Shown: one piece after another, positions 51,147 through 59,523 of the stretch
Layout of the letters: every line of letters begins with the position of its first letter
How positions within the stretch are numbered: position 1 is the first letter of the stretch
Origin: JAKFWI01 sp035549875
GTDB lineage: Bacteria; Pseudomonadota; Alphaproteobacteria; Caulobacterales; Aquidulcibacteraceae
Reading direction: 5' to 3'
NCBI GenBank assembly: GCA_035549875.1
Contig: DASZPV010000008.1
Coordinates: 1-64,000 of the forward strand
Length of the DNA: 64,000 nucleotides
Notes under the pieces: model-generated
What the model was told of the DNA's origin: nothing
Database searches by the model: none
The model's input: the letters and a program-made list of their open reading frames with translations, nothing else
Program-made: the position numbers and the translations under genes

Positions 51147-52006
51147 GCGTTGTTCAAGCCGTCGCTCGCGAGAAAAAAGCGCCCCCCGGTCCGCTGGAAT
51201 ATTTGCGCCGCTGGCCGCTGCGCGTCTGGATCGGCGCGGTTCTGATTTTTCTCTATCTGCCGCTCCTGACATTGATCGCCTTCAGCTTTAACGACAGCCG
51301 CAGCAATATCGTCTGGCGCGGCTTCACGCTGAAGTATTACGGTCAGGCGCTGTCCAATTCGTCGCTGCTGCAAGCGTTCGGCAATTCGTTGACCATTGCG
51401 CTGGTCTGCACAATCGTTTCGGTGATCCTCGGCGCGCTGGCGGCAGTTTTGCTGTGGCGCTTCCGCTTTCCGGGCAAGACGCCGCTTGAGGGCGCGTTGG
51501 CGTTGCCCATTGTCGTCCCGGAAATCTGCATGGGCGTGGCTATGCTGGTGTTTTTCGCGCGCGTGATGCAGTGGCCCGGCGGGATGCCGTGGCCGCTAAA
51601 CCTCGGCGCCATCATCATCGCGCACATTTCATTCTCGTTTCCGTTTGTGGCCACGGTGGTGCGGGCGCGGCTCGCTTCGTTCAATCGCCAGCAGGAAGAG
51701 GCGGCGCGCGATCTGGGCGCCGATGAATGGCGCGCGTTTATGGATGTGCTGGTGCCGCATATGCGGCCTGGGCTGATCGCTGGGGCGTTGCTGGCGTTCA
51801 CGCTGAGCCTGGACGATTTTGTGATAACGTTTTTTACTTCCGGCCCAGACACGATCACCTTCCCGGTGAAAGTATATTCGATGGTGCGCTTCTCGGTGAC
51901 GCCGGAGGTCAACGCCGCCTCGACCATTCTTATTTTAGTGACCGTCTTGTTCACCGCCATAGGCCTGCACCTGCAGGGCCTCGGCGAAAACAAAAAGAAG
52001 GCCTGA
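51143..52006 (+). CDS. potI: Polyamine ABC transporter permease (PotC/PotI-like)
   Basis: A 287-residue second permease. It has the N-terminal span VWIGAVLIFLYLPLLTLIAFSFNDS, a conserved permease start, and the EAA loop EEAARDLGADEWRAFMDVLVPHMRPGL, then ALLAFTLSLDDFVITFFTSGPD, diagnostic of PotC/PotI. I start at the ATG at 51143 that overlaps the PotH stop (ATGA); the longer frame lies inside potH. Together with the proteins at 49145, 50262 and 52011 it makes a complete importer. Confidence 0.92.
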   Translation: MSVVQAVAREKKAPPGPLEYLRRWPLRVWIGAVLIFLYLPLLTLIAFSFNDSRSNIVWRGFTLKYYGQALSNSSLLQAFGNSLTIALVCTIVSVILGALAAVLLWRFRFPGKTPLEGALALPIVVPEICMGVAMLVFFARVMQWPGGMPWPLNLGAIIIAHISFSFPFVATVVRARLASFNRQQEEAARDLGADEWRAFMDVLVPHMRPGLIAGALLAFTLSLDDFVITFFTSGPDTITFPVKVYSMVRFSVTPEVNAASTILILVTVLFTAIGLHLQGLGENKKKA

Positions 52007-52010
52007 CCGC

Positions 52011-53174
52011 ATGACCGACGTGCAAACCGCCGCCCGCCCGACATCTATGGTAAAGCCGAACGCGATCATTCATTTCGAGAACATCACCAAGCGTTTCGGC
52101 AAGGCCGTCGCAGTCGATAATGTCAGTCTCCAAATCCAGGAGGGCGAATTTTTTGCGCTGCTCGGCCCATCAGGCTGTGGCAAGACCACGCTGCTGCGCA
52201 TGCTCGCCGGGTTTGAAACGCCCACGGAAGGCCGTTTGCTGATCGACGGCAAGGACATCGCCGCCCTGCCGCCGAACAAGCGGCCGGTAAACATGGTGTT
52301 CCAATCCTACGCCGTATTTCCGCACATGAGCGTCGCCGATAATGTTGGATACGGTTTGAAGATGAGCAATGTCGAGGGCGGCGAACGCGCCCGCCGCGTT
52401 GCCGAGGCGCTGGAATTGGTCAAGCTGGATGGCTACGGCGTTCGCATGCCTGACCAGCTTTCAGGTGGTCAGCGCCAACGTGTTGCGCTGGCGCGCGCGC
52501 TGGTGAACCGGCCGCGCGTCTTGCTGCTCGACGAACCGCTCTCGGCGCTGGACGCCAAATTGCGCGATCAGATGCGCAGCGAACTTACGTCTTTGCAGGA
52601 AAAAGTGGGCATCACCTTCATCATGGTGACGCATGATCAGGACGAGGCGCTGGCGATCGCGACGCGGTGCGCGGTGATGAATCGCGGCCTGCTTCAGCAG
52701 GTGGCGACGCCGTCTGATCTGTATGAGTTTCCCAATTCACGCTTCGTCGCCGATTTTGTTGGCTCGGTGAACATGTTCGAGGGTGTGCTGGCGCAAGATG
52801 AACAGGATCGCGCAACGGTGGCCTGTTCGGAAATTGAAGCGCCCGTCTATCTTGATCATGGCGTAACCGGCGCCAAGGGAGCCACTGTTTGGGTGGCGCT
52901 GCGGCCCGAGAAGATCGAGATGCACAAGCGCGCCGAAGACAAGCCAAAGCCGGCGATGTCGGATTCGCCCGAGGGTTCAAACGTCATAGCCGGCGTGGTC
53001 AAGGAGATCGTCTATCTCGGCAGCGAGACGATTTTTGAAATCGAGATCGCCGGGGGCCGGCGCATAAAGACCTTCCGCTCCAACCTTACCCGGTACGACC
53101 AGGAAGACTTCACCTGGGACGAACCGGTCTGGCTTGCCTGGCGCGCCTGTTCGCCGGCGGTGTTGCTCTCATAA
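52011..53174 (+). CDS. potG: Polyamine ABC transporter ATP-binding protein (PotA/PotG-like)
   Basis: A 387-residue ATPase. Walker A is LLGPSGCGKTTLLRM, the signature QLSGGQRQRVALARAL, Walker B LLLDEPLSALD, and the H-loop FIMVTHDQDEA. The C-terminal third (from about residue 255) is the TOBE regulatory domain with VWVALRPEKIEMH and IVYLGSETIFEIEIAGGRR. It is the last transporter gene, four bases after potI. Confidence 0.93.
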   Translation: MTDVQTAARPTSMVKPNAIIHFENITKRFGKAVAVDNVSLQIQEGEFFALLGPSGCGKTTLLRMLAGFETPTEGRLLIDGKDIAALPPNKRPVNMVFQSYAVFPHMSVADNVGYGLKMSNVEGGERARRVAEALELVKLDGYGVRMPDQLSGGQRQRVALARALVNRPRVLLLDEPLSALDAKLRDQMRSELTSLQEKVGITFIMVTHDQDEALAIATRCAVMNRGLLQQVATPSDLYEFPNSRFVADFVGSVNMFEGVLAQDEQDRATVACSEIEAPVYLDHGVTGAKGATVWVALRPEKIEMHKRAEDKPKPAMSDSPEGSNVIAGVVKEIVYLGSETIFEIEIAGGRRIKTFRSNLTRYDQEDFTWDEPVWLAWRACSPAVLLS

Positions 53175-53221
53175 TCGAGCAGGCCCTCCCATTGAGACGC
53201 GGCGCGGCCTAAAAGGCGATC

Positions 53222-54010
53222 ATGACCGATACTAAGACCACGCGGCCTATGCTGGGCATAATTTGCTGCAACCGGCCTGTTGGGGGGCAGCCCGCGCAGT
53301 CTGTCATCACGCGCTATATCATTTCGTCGCTCACATACGCTGATGCTTCGGGCCTGCTGATCCCGGCAATCCCCGATCTTATTGACGCGCGCGACGTCGC
53401 ACATCGTCTCGATGGACTCTTGCTCACGGGCACGCCGTCCAATGTCGAGCCGGCGCGCTATGGCGATCCGGTGGAGGAGCCGCCGGGGCCGTTTGATCCT
53501 GATCGCGATGAAATGACGGCGCGCCTGATTGACGCGATGATCGCCGAGGGCAAAGCCGTATTCGGGATCTGCCGCGGGTTTCAGGAACTGAACGTGGCGT
53601 TCGGCGGCACCTTGCGGCGCGACATGGCCGAACATCCGGATTTGATCGCGCACCATGCGCCAGACGGCGCTGCGCACGACGACATGTTCGCGCACGTTCA
53701 TCCGGTCGAACTGAAGCAGGGCGGGGTGTTGCGGCAAGCCTATGGCCAGGACTCGATTGATGTGGTCAGCGTTCACTATCAGGGCGCGGAGAAAGTTGGG
53801 GCGGGTCTGACGGTCGAAGCCACGGCGCCGGACGGAGTGGTTGAAGCGGTCTCGGCGGAGATAAACGGCGCGACGGTTCTTGCCGTGCAATGGCACCCGG
53901 AATGGCGGTCAAACGAGAATCCGCAATCGCAGTTGTTCTTCAAGTTACTCGGCCGCGCGCTACGCGGCGAAAGACTTGCCGGCGGCAAGGATGGAATGGT
54001 GCAGGGATGA
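53222..54010 (+). CDS. puuD: Gamma-glutamyl-gamma-aminobutyrate hydrolase (PuuD-like, class I GATase fold)
   Basis: A 262-residue peptidase C26/class I glutamine amidotransferase-like hydrolase. The nucleophile is Cys in VFGICRGFQELNVAFGG, the His-Glu pair is in VQWHPEWRS, and LTGTPSNVEPARYGD is a PuuD motif. In the PuuABCD route it releases GABA from gamma-glutamyl-GABA and returns glutamate. It is 47 bases after the transporter ATPase gene and overlaps the following aminotransferase gene by four bases, so it belongs to the polyamine operon. Confidence 0.9.
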   Translation: MTDTKTTRPMLGIICCNRPVGGQPAQSVITRYIISSLTYADASGLLIPAIPDLIDARDVAHRLDGLLLTGTPSNVEPARYGDPVEEPPGPFDPDRDEMTARLIDAMIAEGKAVFGICRGFQELNVAFGGTLRRDMAEHPDLIAHHAPDGAAHDDMFAHVHPVELKQGGVLRQAYGQDSIDVVSVHYQGAEKVGAGLTVEATAPDGVVEAVSAEINGATVLAVQWHPEWRSNENPQSQLFFKLLGRALRGERLAGGKDGMVQG

Positions 54011-55395
54011 AACCGCGCAACTACGACATTGCCGAACTTCGCCGGCTCGATGTCGCGCACCACCTTCCGGCGCAGGCCAATTATGGTGAAATACAAGCGC
54101 TCGGCGGCAGCCGCATCATCACCCGCGCCGAAGGCTCGACGATCTATGACGGCGACGGCGTCGCGCTTCTCGATGGCATGGCGGGGCTCTGGTGCGTGAA
54201 CGTTGGCTATGGCCGCAAGGAATTGGCCGAAGCGGCATACGAACAAATGCTGGAACTGCCGTTCTACAACACGTTCTTTAAAACCGCGACGCCGCCGGCG
54301 GTTACGCTCGCCACGAAGGTGGCTGAAAAGCTCGGCGGCGATCTCCAGCACGTTTTCTTTAACTCGTCGGGTTCGGAAGCCAATGACACGGTTATGCGCA
54401 TGGTCCGTCACTATTGGACGGTGAAAGGCGAACCAAAGCGATCGATTTTCATCAGCCGGTGGAACGCCTATCACGGTTCAACGATGGCGGGCGCGAGCCT
54501 CGGCGGCATGAAGCTGATGCACGCGATCGGTGGATTGCCGATCCCTGGCGTCGAGCACGTCATGCAACCTTATTGCTTCAACGAAGGGTTCGGCGAGGAT
54601 GAGGAAGCGTTCGGCGCGCGCGCGGCGGGCGCAATCGAGGAGCGTATCCTCGCGGTCGGACCCGAAAATGTGGCCGCGTTCATCGGCGAAGTGGTGCAGG
54701 GCGCGGGCGGTGTGATCACGCCGCCGAAAGGCTATTGGCCGCGCGTTGAAGCGATCTGTCGCAAGTACGGAATATTGCTGGTCGTCGATGAGGTGATCAC
54801 CGGTTTCGGACGGCTAGGGGAATGGTTCGGGTTCCAGCATTTCGGGTTGAAGCCCGATCTTGTTCCCATGGCGAAAGGCATGTCGTCGGGCTACCTGCCG
54901 ATTTCCGCAGTCGGCGTTTCATCGGCGATTGTCGATGTATTGCGCGAAAAGGGCGGCGAGTTCGTGCATGGCTACACTTATTCCGGCCATCCAACCTGTG
55001 CCGCCGTTGCGATCAAGAACATCGAAATCATTGAGCGCGAGGGCCTTGTTTCGCGGGTTCGCAACGATGCTGGCCCCTATCTCGCCAAGGCGATCAAGCG
55101 GCTCGACGATGATCCGCTGGTCGGCGAAACACGCTCTCTGGGCTTGCTAGGGGCGGTTGAAATAGTTGCAAAAAAAGGCGCGAACCAGCGCTTCACGGGC
55201 GCCGAGGGCAAGGCGGGGCCAATCGTACGCGATTTATGCATAAAGAACGGCCTGATGGTGCGCGGCATTCGCGATTCAATCGTGATGAGCCCGCCCTTGA
55301 TCATGACGCATGACGAGATCGACCGCATGATCGACATTATCGGCCGCTCCTTGCGTGAAGCCGAGCCCCTGTTGCGGGCGTTGCCGGCGGCCTAG
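54007..55395 (+). CDS. Putrescine/omega-amine:pyruvate aminotransferase (SpuC-like)
   Basis: A 462-residue class III PLP aminotransferase. Features are MAGLWCVNVGYGRKELAEAA, the PLP phosphate site FFNSSGSEANDTVMRMV, WNAYHGSTMAGASLGGM, DEVITGFGRLGEWFGF and the PLP lysine in PMAKGMSSGYLPISAV. It belongs to the group that includes SpuC, which transaminates putrescine to 4-aminobutyraldehyde, so putrescine may be degraded here without glutamylation as well. The start at 54007 overlaps the PuuD stop. A longer frame to 53890 lies inside puuD. The alternative is a GABA aminotransferase role. Confidence 0.87.
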   Translation: MKPRNYDIAELRRLDVAHHLPAQANYGEIQALGGSRIITRAEGSTIYDGDGVALLDGMAGLWCVNVGYGRKELAEAAYEQMLELPFYNTFFKTATPPAVTLATKVAEKLGGDLQHVFFNSSGSEANDTVMRMVRHYWTVKGEPKRSIFISRWNAYHGSTMAGASLGGMKLMHAIGGLPIPGVEHVMQPYCFNEGFGEDEEAFGARAAGAIEERILAVGPENVAAFIGEVVQGAGGVITPPKGYWPRVEAICRKYGILLVVDEVITGFGRLGEWFGFQHFGLKPDLVPMAKGMSSGYLPISAVGVSSAIVDVLREKGGEFVHGYTYSGHPTCAAVAIKNIEIIEREGLVSRVRNDAGPYLAKAIKRLDDDPLVGETRSLGLLGAVEIVAKKGANQRFTGAEGKAGPIVRDLCIKNGLMVRGIRDSIVMSPPLIMTHDEIDRMIDIIGRSLREAEPLLRALPAA

Positions 55396-55401
55396 CGGCG
55401 C

Positions 55402-55431
55402 TTGACTTGCGTTGCTCGCGCCACCCATACT
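55402..55431 (+). promoter_or_regulatory. Candidate promoter for the second ligase gene
   Basis: TTGACT at 55402 and CATACT at 55426 are 18 bases apart in the 112-base gap before the gene at 55508. This suggests a separate transcription start for the ligase-oxidase pair. Identified by eye only. Confidence 0.35.
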
Positions 55432-55507
55432 GTTGCATCAGGTGATATACGCGCTCCGGCCCTGAAGTGTTGCCGCGCCACGTGATCGCTCTTCTGCGTC
55501 GTGGATC

Positions 55508-56860
55508 ATGGAAAAATCATTCTCTAGTTGGATCAAGGAACGCGGCATCGGCGAAGTCGAATGCTTGATCCCCGACATGAACGGCGTCGTGCGCGGAAAG
55601 GTTTTTCCAGCGCAGAAGTTTTTGCAAAGCGAGCGCGACGATTCGCTGCGCATTCCTTCAAGCGTCTATTCGCTGACGGTGACGGGCGCGTATTCCGACG
55701 ACGCCGACGAGGCGGTCGCCATGCAGGATCCCGACGTCGTGCTGCGTCCCGATCTTGAAACCATCTGCGTGGCGCCTGGCTACAAGACGCCCACGGCCTT
55801 CGTGTTCGCTGACGCTTATCATACCAACGGCGCGCCGTTTGATGTCGCGCCGCGTTATGTGCTGAAGCGCGTGGTTGAGATGTACGAGAAGATCGGGCTG
55901 CGCCCGGTCGTCGCGCCCGAACTTGAATTTTATCTGACGCAGATCAACACCGATCCGGATCTGCCGCTGTTGCCGCCGGCTGGGCGGTCGGGGCGGTCAG
56001 AAACGGCGCCGCAGCCTTACGGCCTCGAAGCGATTACGGAATATGAGGATCTGATCGAGACGATCTATGAGCACGCCGAAGCCGCCTCCCTGCATCTGGA
56101 CACGATGATCCATGAAAGCGGCACCGCGCAGTTGGAAATCAACTTCAACCACGGCGACGCCGTGCACGTTTCAGATCAGGTGCTGGTGTTCAAGCGTATC
56201 GTGCGGCAGGTGGCGCTGAAGCACGGCGTCTACGCCACATTCATGGCCAAGCCGATGGAAAATCAGCCCGGCAGCGCGCAGCACATCCACATTTCGGTGG
56301 TTGAGTCGAAGAGCGGAAAAAATTTGTTCGCGGAAGACGCCGGCGATGGCAATTCCAGCATGTTCCGGCATTTCGTTGGCGGTCTTCAGGAATATCTCGG
56401 CGCCGTGACGCCGTTATTCGCACCCAACGTCAATTCATTCCGCCGCATGCGCCCCGATTTTTCCGCGCCGGTGAATGTGCAATGGGGTTACGACAACAGG
56501 TCCTGCGGTCTGCGTGTGCCGATTGCGCAAGCGGCTAACAGGCGTATCGAAAATCGCCTGCCGGGGGCGGACGCAAATCCTTATCTGGCCGTCGCGGCCA
56601 GTCTGGTGTGCGGTTATATAGGCATCCGCGACAAAATTGAGCCCCTCGAAATGGTCGAAGGAAGCGCTTACAAGAAGGCCCGTACGCTGCCGCGCACGCT
56701 TTCCGATGCGCTTGATGGGTTCAAGGCGTGCGCGCCGGTGATTGAATTGCTTGGCCCTCATTTCTGCGACACGTTTCAGCGCATCAAGGCTCACGAGCTT
56801 AACGCGTTCGAAGGCGTGATCTCGTCGTGGGAGCGAGACCATTTGCTGTTGAAGGTCTAG
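55508..56860 (+). CDS. puuA: Gamma-glutamylputrescine synthetase (PuuA-like, copy 2)
   Basis: A 450-residue glutamine synthetase-like ligase with MEKSFSSWIKERGIGEVECLIPDMNGVVRGK at its start shared with PuuA proteins. Catalytic motifs are APELEFYLTQ, DTMIHESGTAQLEINF, GVYATFMAKPMENQPGSAQHIHISV, FAPNVNSFRRMRPD and ANRRIENRLPGADANPYLA. It is followed after two bases by the PuuB-like oxidase gene, the expected next enzyme. It differs clearly from the homologue at 47725, which lacks the adjacent oxidase. Substrate specificity cannot be fixed from the sequence. Confidence 0.88.
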   Translation: MEKSFSSWIKERGIGEVECLIPDMNGVVRGKVFPAQKFLQSERDDSLRIPSSVYSLTVTGAYSDDADEAVAMQDPDVVLRPDLETICVAPGYKTPTAFVFADAYHTNGAPFDVAPRYVLKRVVEMYEKIGLRPVVAPELEFYLTQINTDPDLPLLPPAGRSGRSETAPQPYGLEAITEYEDLIETIYEHAEAASLHLDTMIHESGTAQLEINFNHGDAVHVSDQVLVFKRIVRQVALKHGVYATFMAKPMENQPGSAQHIHISVVESKSGKNLFAEDAGDGNSSMFRHFVGGLQEYLGAVTPLFAPNVNSFRRMRPDFSAPVNVQWGYDNRSCGLRVPIAQAANRRIENRLPGADANPYLAVAASLVCGYIGIRDKIEPLEMVEGSAYKKARTLPRTLSDALDGFKACAPVIELLGPHFCDTFQRIKAHELNAFEGVISSWERDHLLLKV

Positions 56861-56862
56861 TT

Positions 56863-58152
56863 GTGAGCGCCGATCCGGCGCTCGGGATGGCGCACTCCTA
56901 TTACGCCGCCACCGCGACGCCCTGTTCGTCGATATTGCATTCTGGTGGTGAGCGCGAGGCTGACCTGTGCGTGATCGGCGGCGGGCTTACCGGTCTGTCC
57001 ACGGCGTTGAGCGCCGCCGAACGAGGCCTTTCCGTTATCCTGCTTGAAGCGGAACGCATCGGCTGGGGGGCGTCAGGCCGTAGCGGCGGACAACTCATTC
57101 CTGGATGGCGCAAGGGCGCGGCTGAACTCGTTAAACGGTATGGCGAGCAAGACGCCCGCGCCTTGTTCGCGCTTTCAAGGGAAGCCCGCGATCTGGTTCT
57201 TGCGCGTATCGCAAAGCACAATATCGCCTGCGACCTGCGCACAAACGGCCATCTGCTCGCCGCTGCGCGGCCCTCAGATCTCATCTGGATGCAGGAGGAG
57301 GCCGAAGCGCTGCGCACGGTCATGGACTATCAGCACGTGCGCGTTCTTTCGCGCGACGAAGCCCGGAACAAAGTTGCCTCGCCGCTTCTTCACGGGGCGC
57401 TGCTGGACGCCGGCGGCGGCCACTTTCATCCGCTGCACTACACGATAGGCCTGGCGCGTGCTGCTTGTGCTGCTGGCGTTCAGGTTTTTGAACACGAACC
57501 GGCGATGTCGATTGCGCAGCGCGACAACATAGAGGTTCGCACGGCGCGCGGAGTTGTGCGCGCTCGCCACGTCGCGTTGGCGTGTGACGCGTTGTTGGGC
57601 GGTCTTGAGCCACGCATTGCCGGACACATCATGCCTGTCGCCAGCTATCAAATCGCCACCGCGCCTTTGGCAAATCCCGCCGCTTTGATCGCCGACGATC
57701 TGGCCGTGAGCGACACTCGTTTTGTAGTCAATTACTTTCGGCTAAGCGCCGATAGACGCCTGATTTTCGGAGGCGGGGAGCGATACGCGCGGCGACCGCC
57801 CGATGACATTGCCGCATTCGTGAGACCGTTCATGCTGCGGGTATTTCCGCAGCTTGCCGATGTGCCGATTGATTATGCGTGGGGCGGGCTTGTTTCAATT
57901 ACGGTGACGCGGCTGCCGCATGTAGGGCGTATGGGAGAATTGTTTTTCGCGCATGGCTATTCGGGACAGGGCTTGCTTCTCACAGCGATCGCCGGCGAGG
58001 CGATCGCCGACGCGATCACGTCGAGCACGAAACGGTTCGAGAGCTTGGCAGGCCTTGCCGCGCCCGAATTCCCGGGCGGTTCAGCGCTGCGCGCGCCGCT
58101 GCACGTTCTGGGAATGCTCTACTACGCACTACGTGACCGGCTGGCATTTTGA
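56863..58152 (+). CDS. puuB: Gamma-glutamylputrescine oxidase (PuuB-like FAD oxidoreductase)
   Basis: A 429-residue FAD-dependent amine oxidase. The FAD dinucleotide motif is ADLCVIGGGLTGLSTALSAA, followed by GWGASGRSGGQLIPGW; the C-terminal FAD contact is LPHVGRMGELFFAHGYSGQG. The N-terminal SYYAATATP matches PuuB (SYYAAS). It would oxidise gamma-glutamylputrescine to the aldehyde that PuuC takes. I choose the GTG at 56863 because GAAGG lies about eight bases upstream and it begins right after the ligase stop; the ATG at 56887 is the alternative. It is the last gene of the polyamine island. Confidence 0.9.
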   Translation: MSADPALGMAHSYYAATATPCSSILHSGGEREADLCVIGGGLTGLSTALSAAERGLSVILLEAERIGWGASGRSGGQLIPGWRKGAAELVKRYGEQDARALFALSREARDLVLARIAKHNIACDLRTNGHLLAAARPSDLIWMQEEAEALRTVMDYQHVRVLSRDEARNKVASPLLHGALLDAGGGHFHPLHYTIGLARAACAAGVQVFEHEPAMSIAQRDNIEVRTARGVVRARHVALACDALLGGLEPRIAGHIMPVASYQIATAPLANPAALIADDLAVSDTRFVVNYFRLSADRRLIFGGGERYARRPPDDIAAFVRPFMLRVFPQLADVPIDYAWGGLVSITVTRLPHVGRMGELFFAHGYSGQGLLLTAIAGEAIADAITSSTKRFESLAGLAAPEFPGGSALRAPLHVLGMLYYALRDRLAF

Positions 58153-58206
58153 GGCCGGCCCCGCCGTCGCGCGGGCCCTCATTTAGAACAGCCGCCTGCT
58201 TGGCGC

Positions 58207-59523
58207 TCAACAATATCGGTTGATCAGATTTTCCAGGTATTCCTGCCGGCCTGAGGGCGGCTTGGCATCGCTGTTGGCCGCCAGAGCATGCTCGGCCAGT
58301 TGCTCCAGCGACAGCGCCGCGGCGGCCTTGCGGCCAAAATCGGTATTCCAGCGCGCATAACGTTGTTCGACGAATTGACCCAGGCGCCCGTCTTCAATGA
58401 TCGCCGCGGCGTTCAGCAATGCGCGCGCCAGCACATCGATCCCGCCAACATGACCGTGGAAGAGGTCTTCGGCATCGACAGATTGCCGGCGAATCTTGGC
58501 GTCGAAATTGAATCCTCCCGTCTTGAAGCCACCGCCCTTCAGCAATTCCAGCAGCGCGAGCGTCAAGCCCGGCACGTCATTGGGAAACTGATCGGTGTCC
58601 CAGCCGTTCTGCGGATCGCCGCGATTGATGTCGATCGATCCGAAAATGCCAAGCGCATTGGCGGTGGCTATTTCGTGCTCGAAACTATTGCCCGCCAATG
58701 TGGCGTGGTTGGCTTCGATGTTGACGGCGACTTCTTTTTCCAGGCCGTAGCGCTTCAGGAATCCGTATACTGTGGCGGTGTCGCGATCATATTGATGCTT
58801 GGACGGCTCGTGCGGCTTCGGCTCGATCAGGATGGTGCCTGAAAAGCCGATCTTGTGCTTGTGCTCGACGACCATGGTCAGGAAGCGGCCGAGCTGATCC
58901 AGTTCTCGTTTCAAATCAGTATTCAGCAGCGTGTCGTAGCCTTCGCGTCCGCCCCAGAGCACGTAATTGGCGCCGCCAAGGCGGTGCGTGGACTGGAGCA
59001 TTTCGCGCACCTGCAGTGCGGCCCAGGCGTAGATTTCAGGGTCCGGGCTGGTGGCGGCGCCGGCGCTATAGCGCGGATGCGAAAACAGGTTTGCGGTTCC
59101 CCACAACAGTTTTACGCCGCCGGTTTGCATCCGCGCGGCCATCTTATCGACGATCAGCGCCAGATTGCGCTTGTAGTCGGCGGCGCTGTCGCTTGCGGCC
59201 ATGGCGTCGACATCGTGGAATGTAAAAAACGGCGCGCCCAGACGCTCGAAAAAATCAAACGCGTTATCGAGCTTGAGTTCGGCGAGTTCCTGCGTCGCCG
59301 GGACGCCGGGCTTCCAGGGGCGGTCAAAAACGCCGGCCCCGAAAATATCCGAACCGGGCCAGTTGAAGCTATGCCAATAGCAGACGGCCAGGCGCAGATG
59401 CGCGGCCATGGTCTTGCCAAGCACGACCCGGTCCTTGTCATAATAGCGAAAGGCCAGCGGCTCTTTGGTGTCGGCGCCGGCAAAGGAAATCGGCGCAAAG
59501 TCCGCGAAGATTCGGTTGGTCAC
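58207..59523 (-). CDS. xylA: Xylose isomerase
   Basis: A 438-residue class II xylose isomerase, which converts D-xylose to D-xylulose. The catalytic histidine is in FFTFHDVDAMA; metal ligands are in GTILIEPKPHEPSKHQYD, NIEANHATLAGNSFEHE and GSIDINRGDPQNGWDTDQFP. The N-terminus FADFAPISFAGADTKEPLAFRYYD and the length are typical. It is the last gene of the xylose operon and its ATG overlaps the xylulokinase stop. An isomerase route contrasts with the oxidative Weimberg route used by some related bacteria. Confidence 0.95.
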   Translation of the reverse strand: MTNRIFADFAPISFAGADTKEPLAFRYYDKDRVVLGKTMAAHLRLAVCYWHSFNWPGSDIFGAGVFDRPWKPGVPATQELAELKLDNAFDFFERLGAPFFTFHDVDAMAASDSAADYKRNLALIVDKMAARMQTGGVKLLWGTANLFSHPRYSAGAATSPDPEIYAWAALQVREMLQSTHRLGGANYVLWGGREGYDTLLNTDLKRELDQLGRFLTMVVEHKHKIGFSGTILIEPKPHEPSKHQYDRDTATVYGFLKRYGLEKEVAVNIEANHATLAGNSFEHEIATANALGIFGSIDINRGDPQNGWDTDQFPNDVPGLTLALLELLKGGGFKTGGFNFDAKIRRQSVDAEDLFHGHVGGIDVLARALLNAAAIIEDGRLGQFVEQRYARWNTDFGRKAAAALSLEQLAEHALAANSDAKPPSGRQEYLENLINRYC

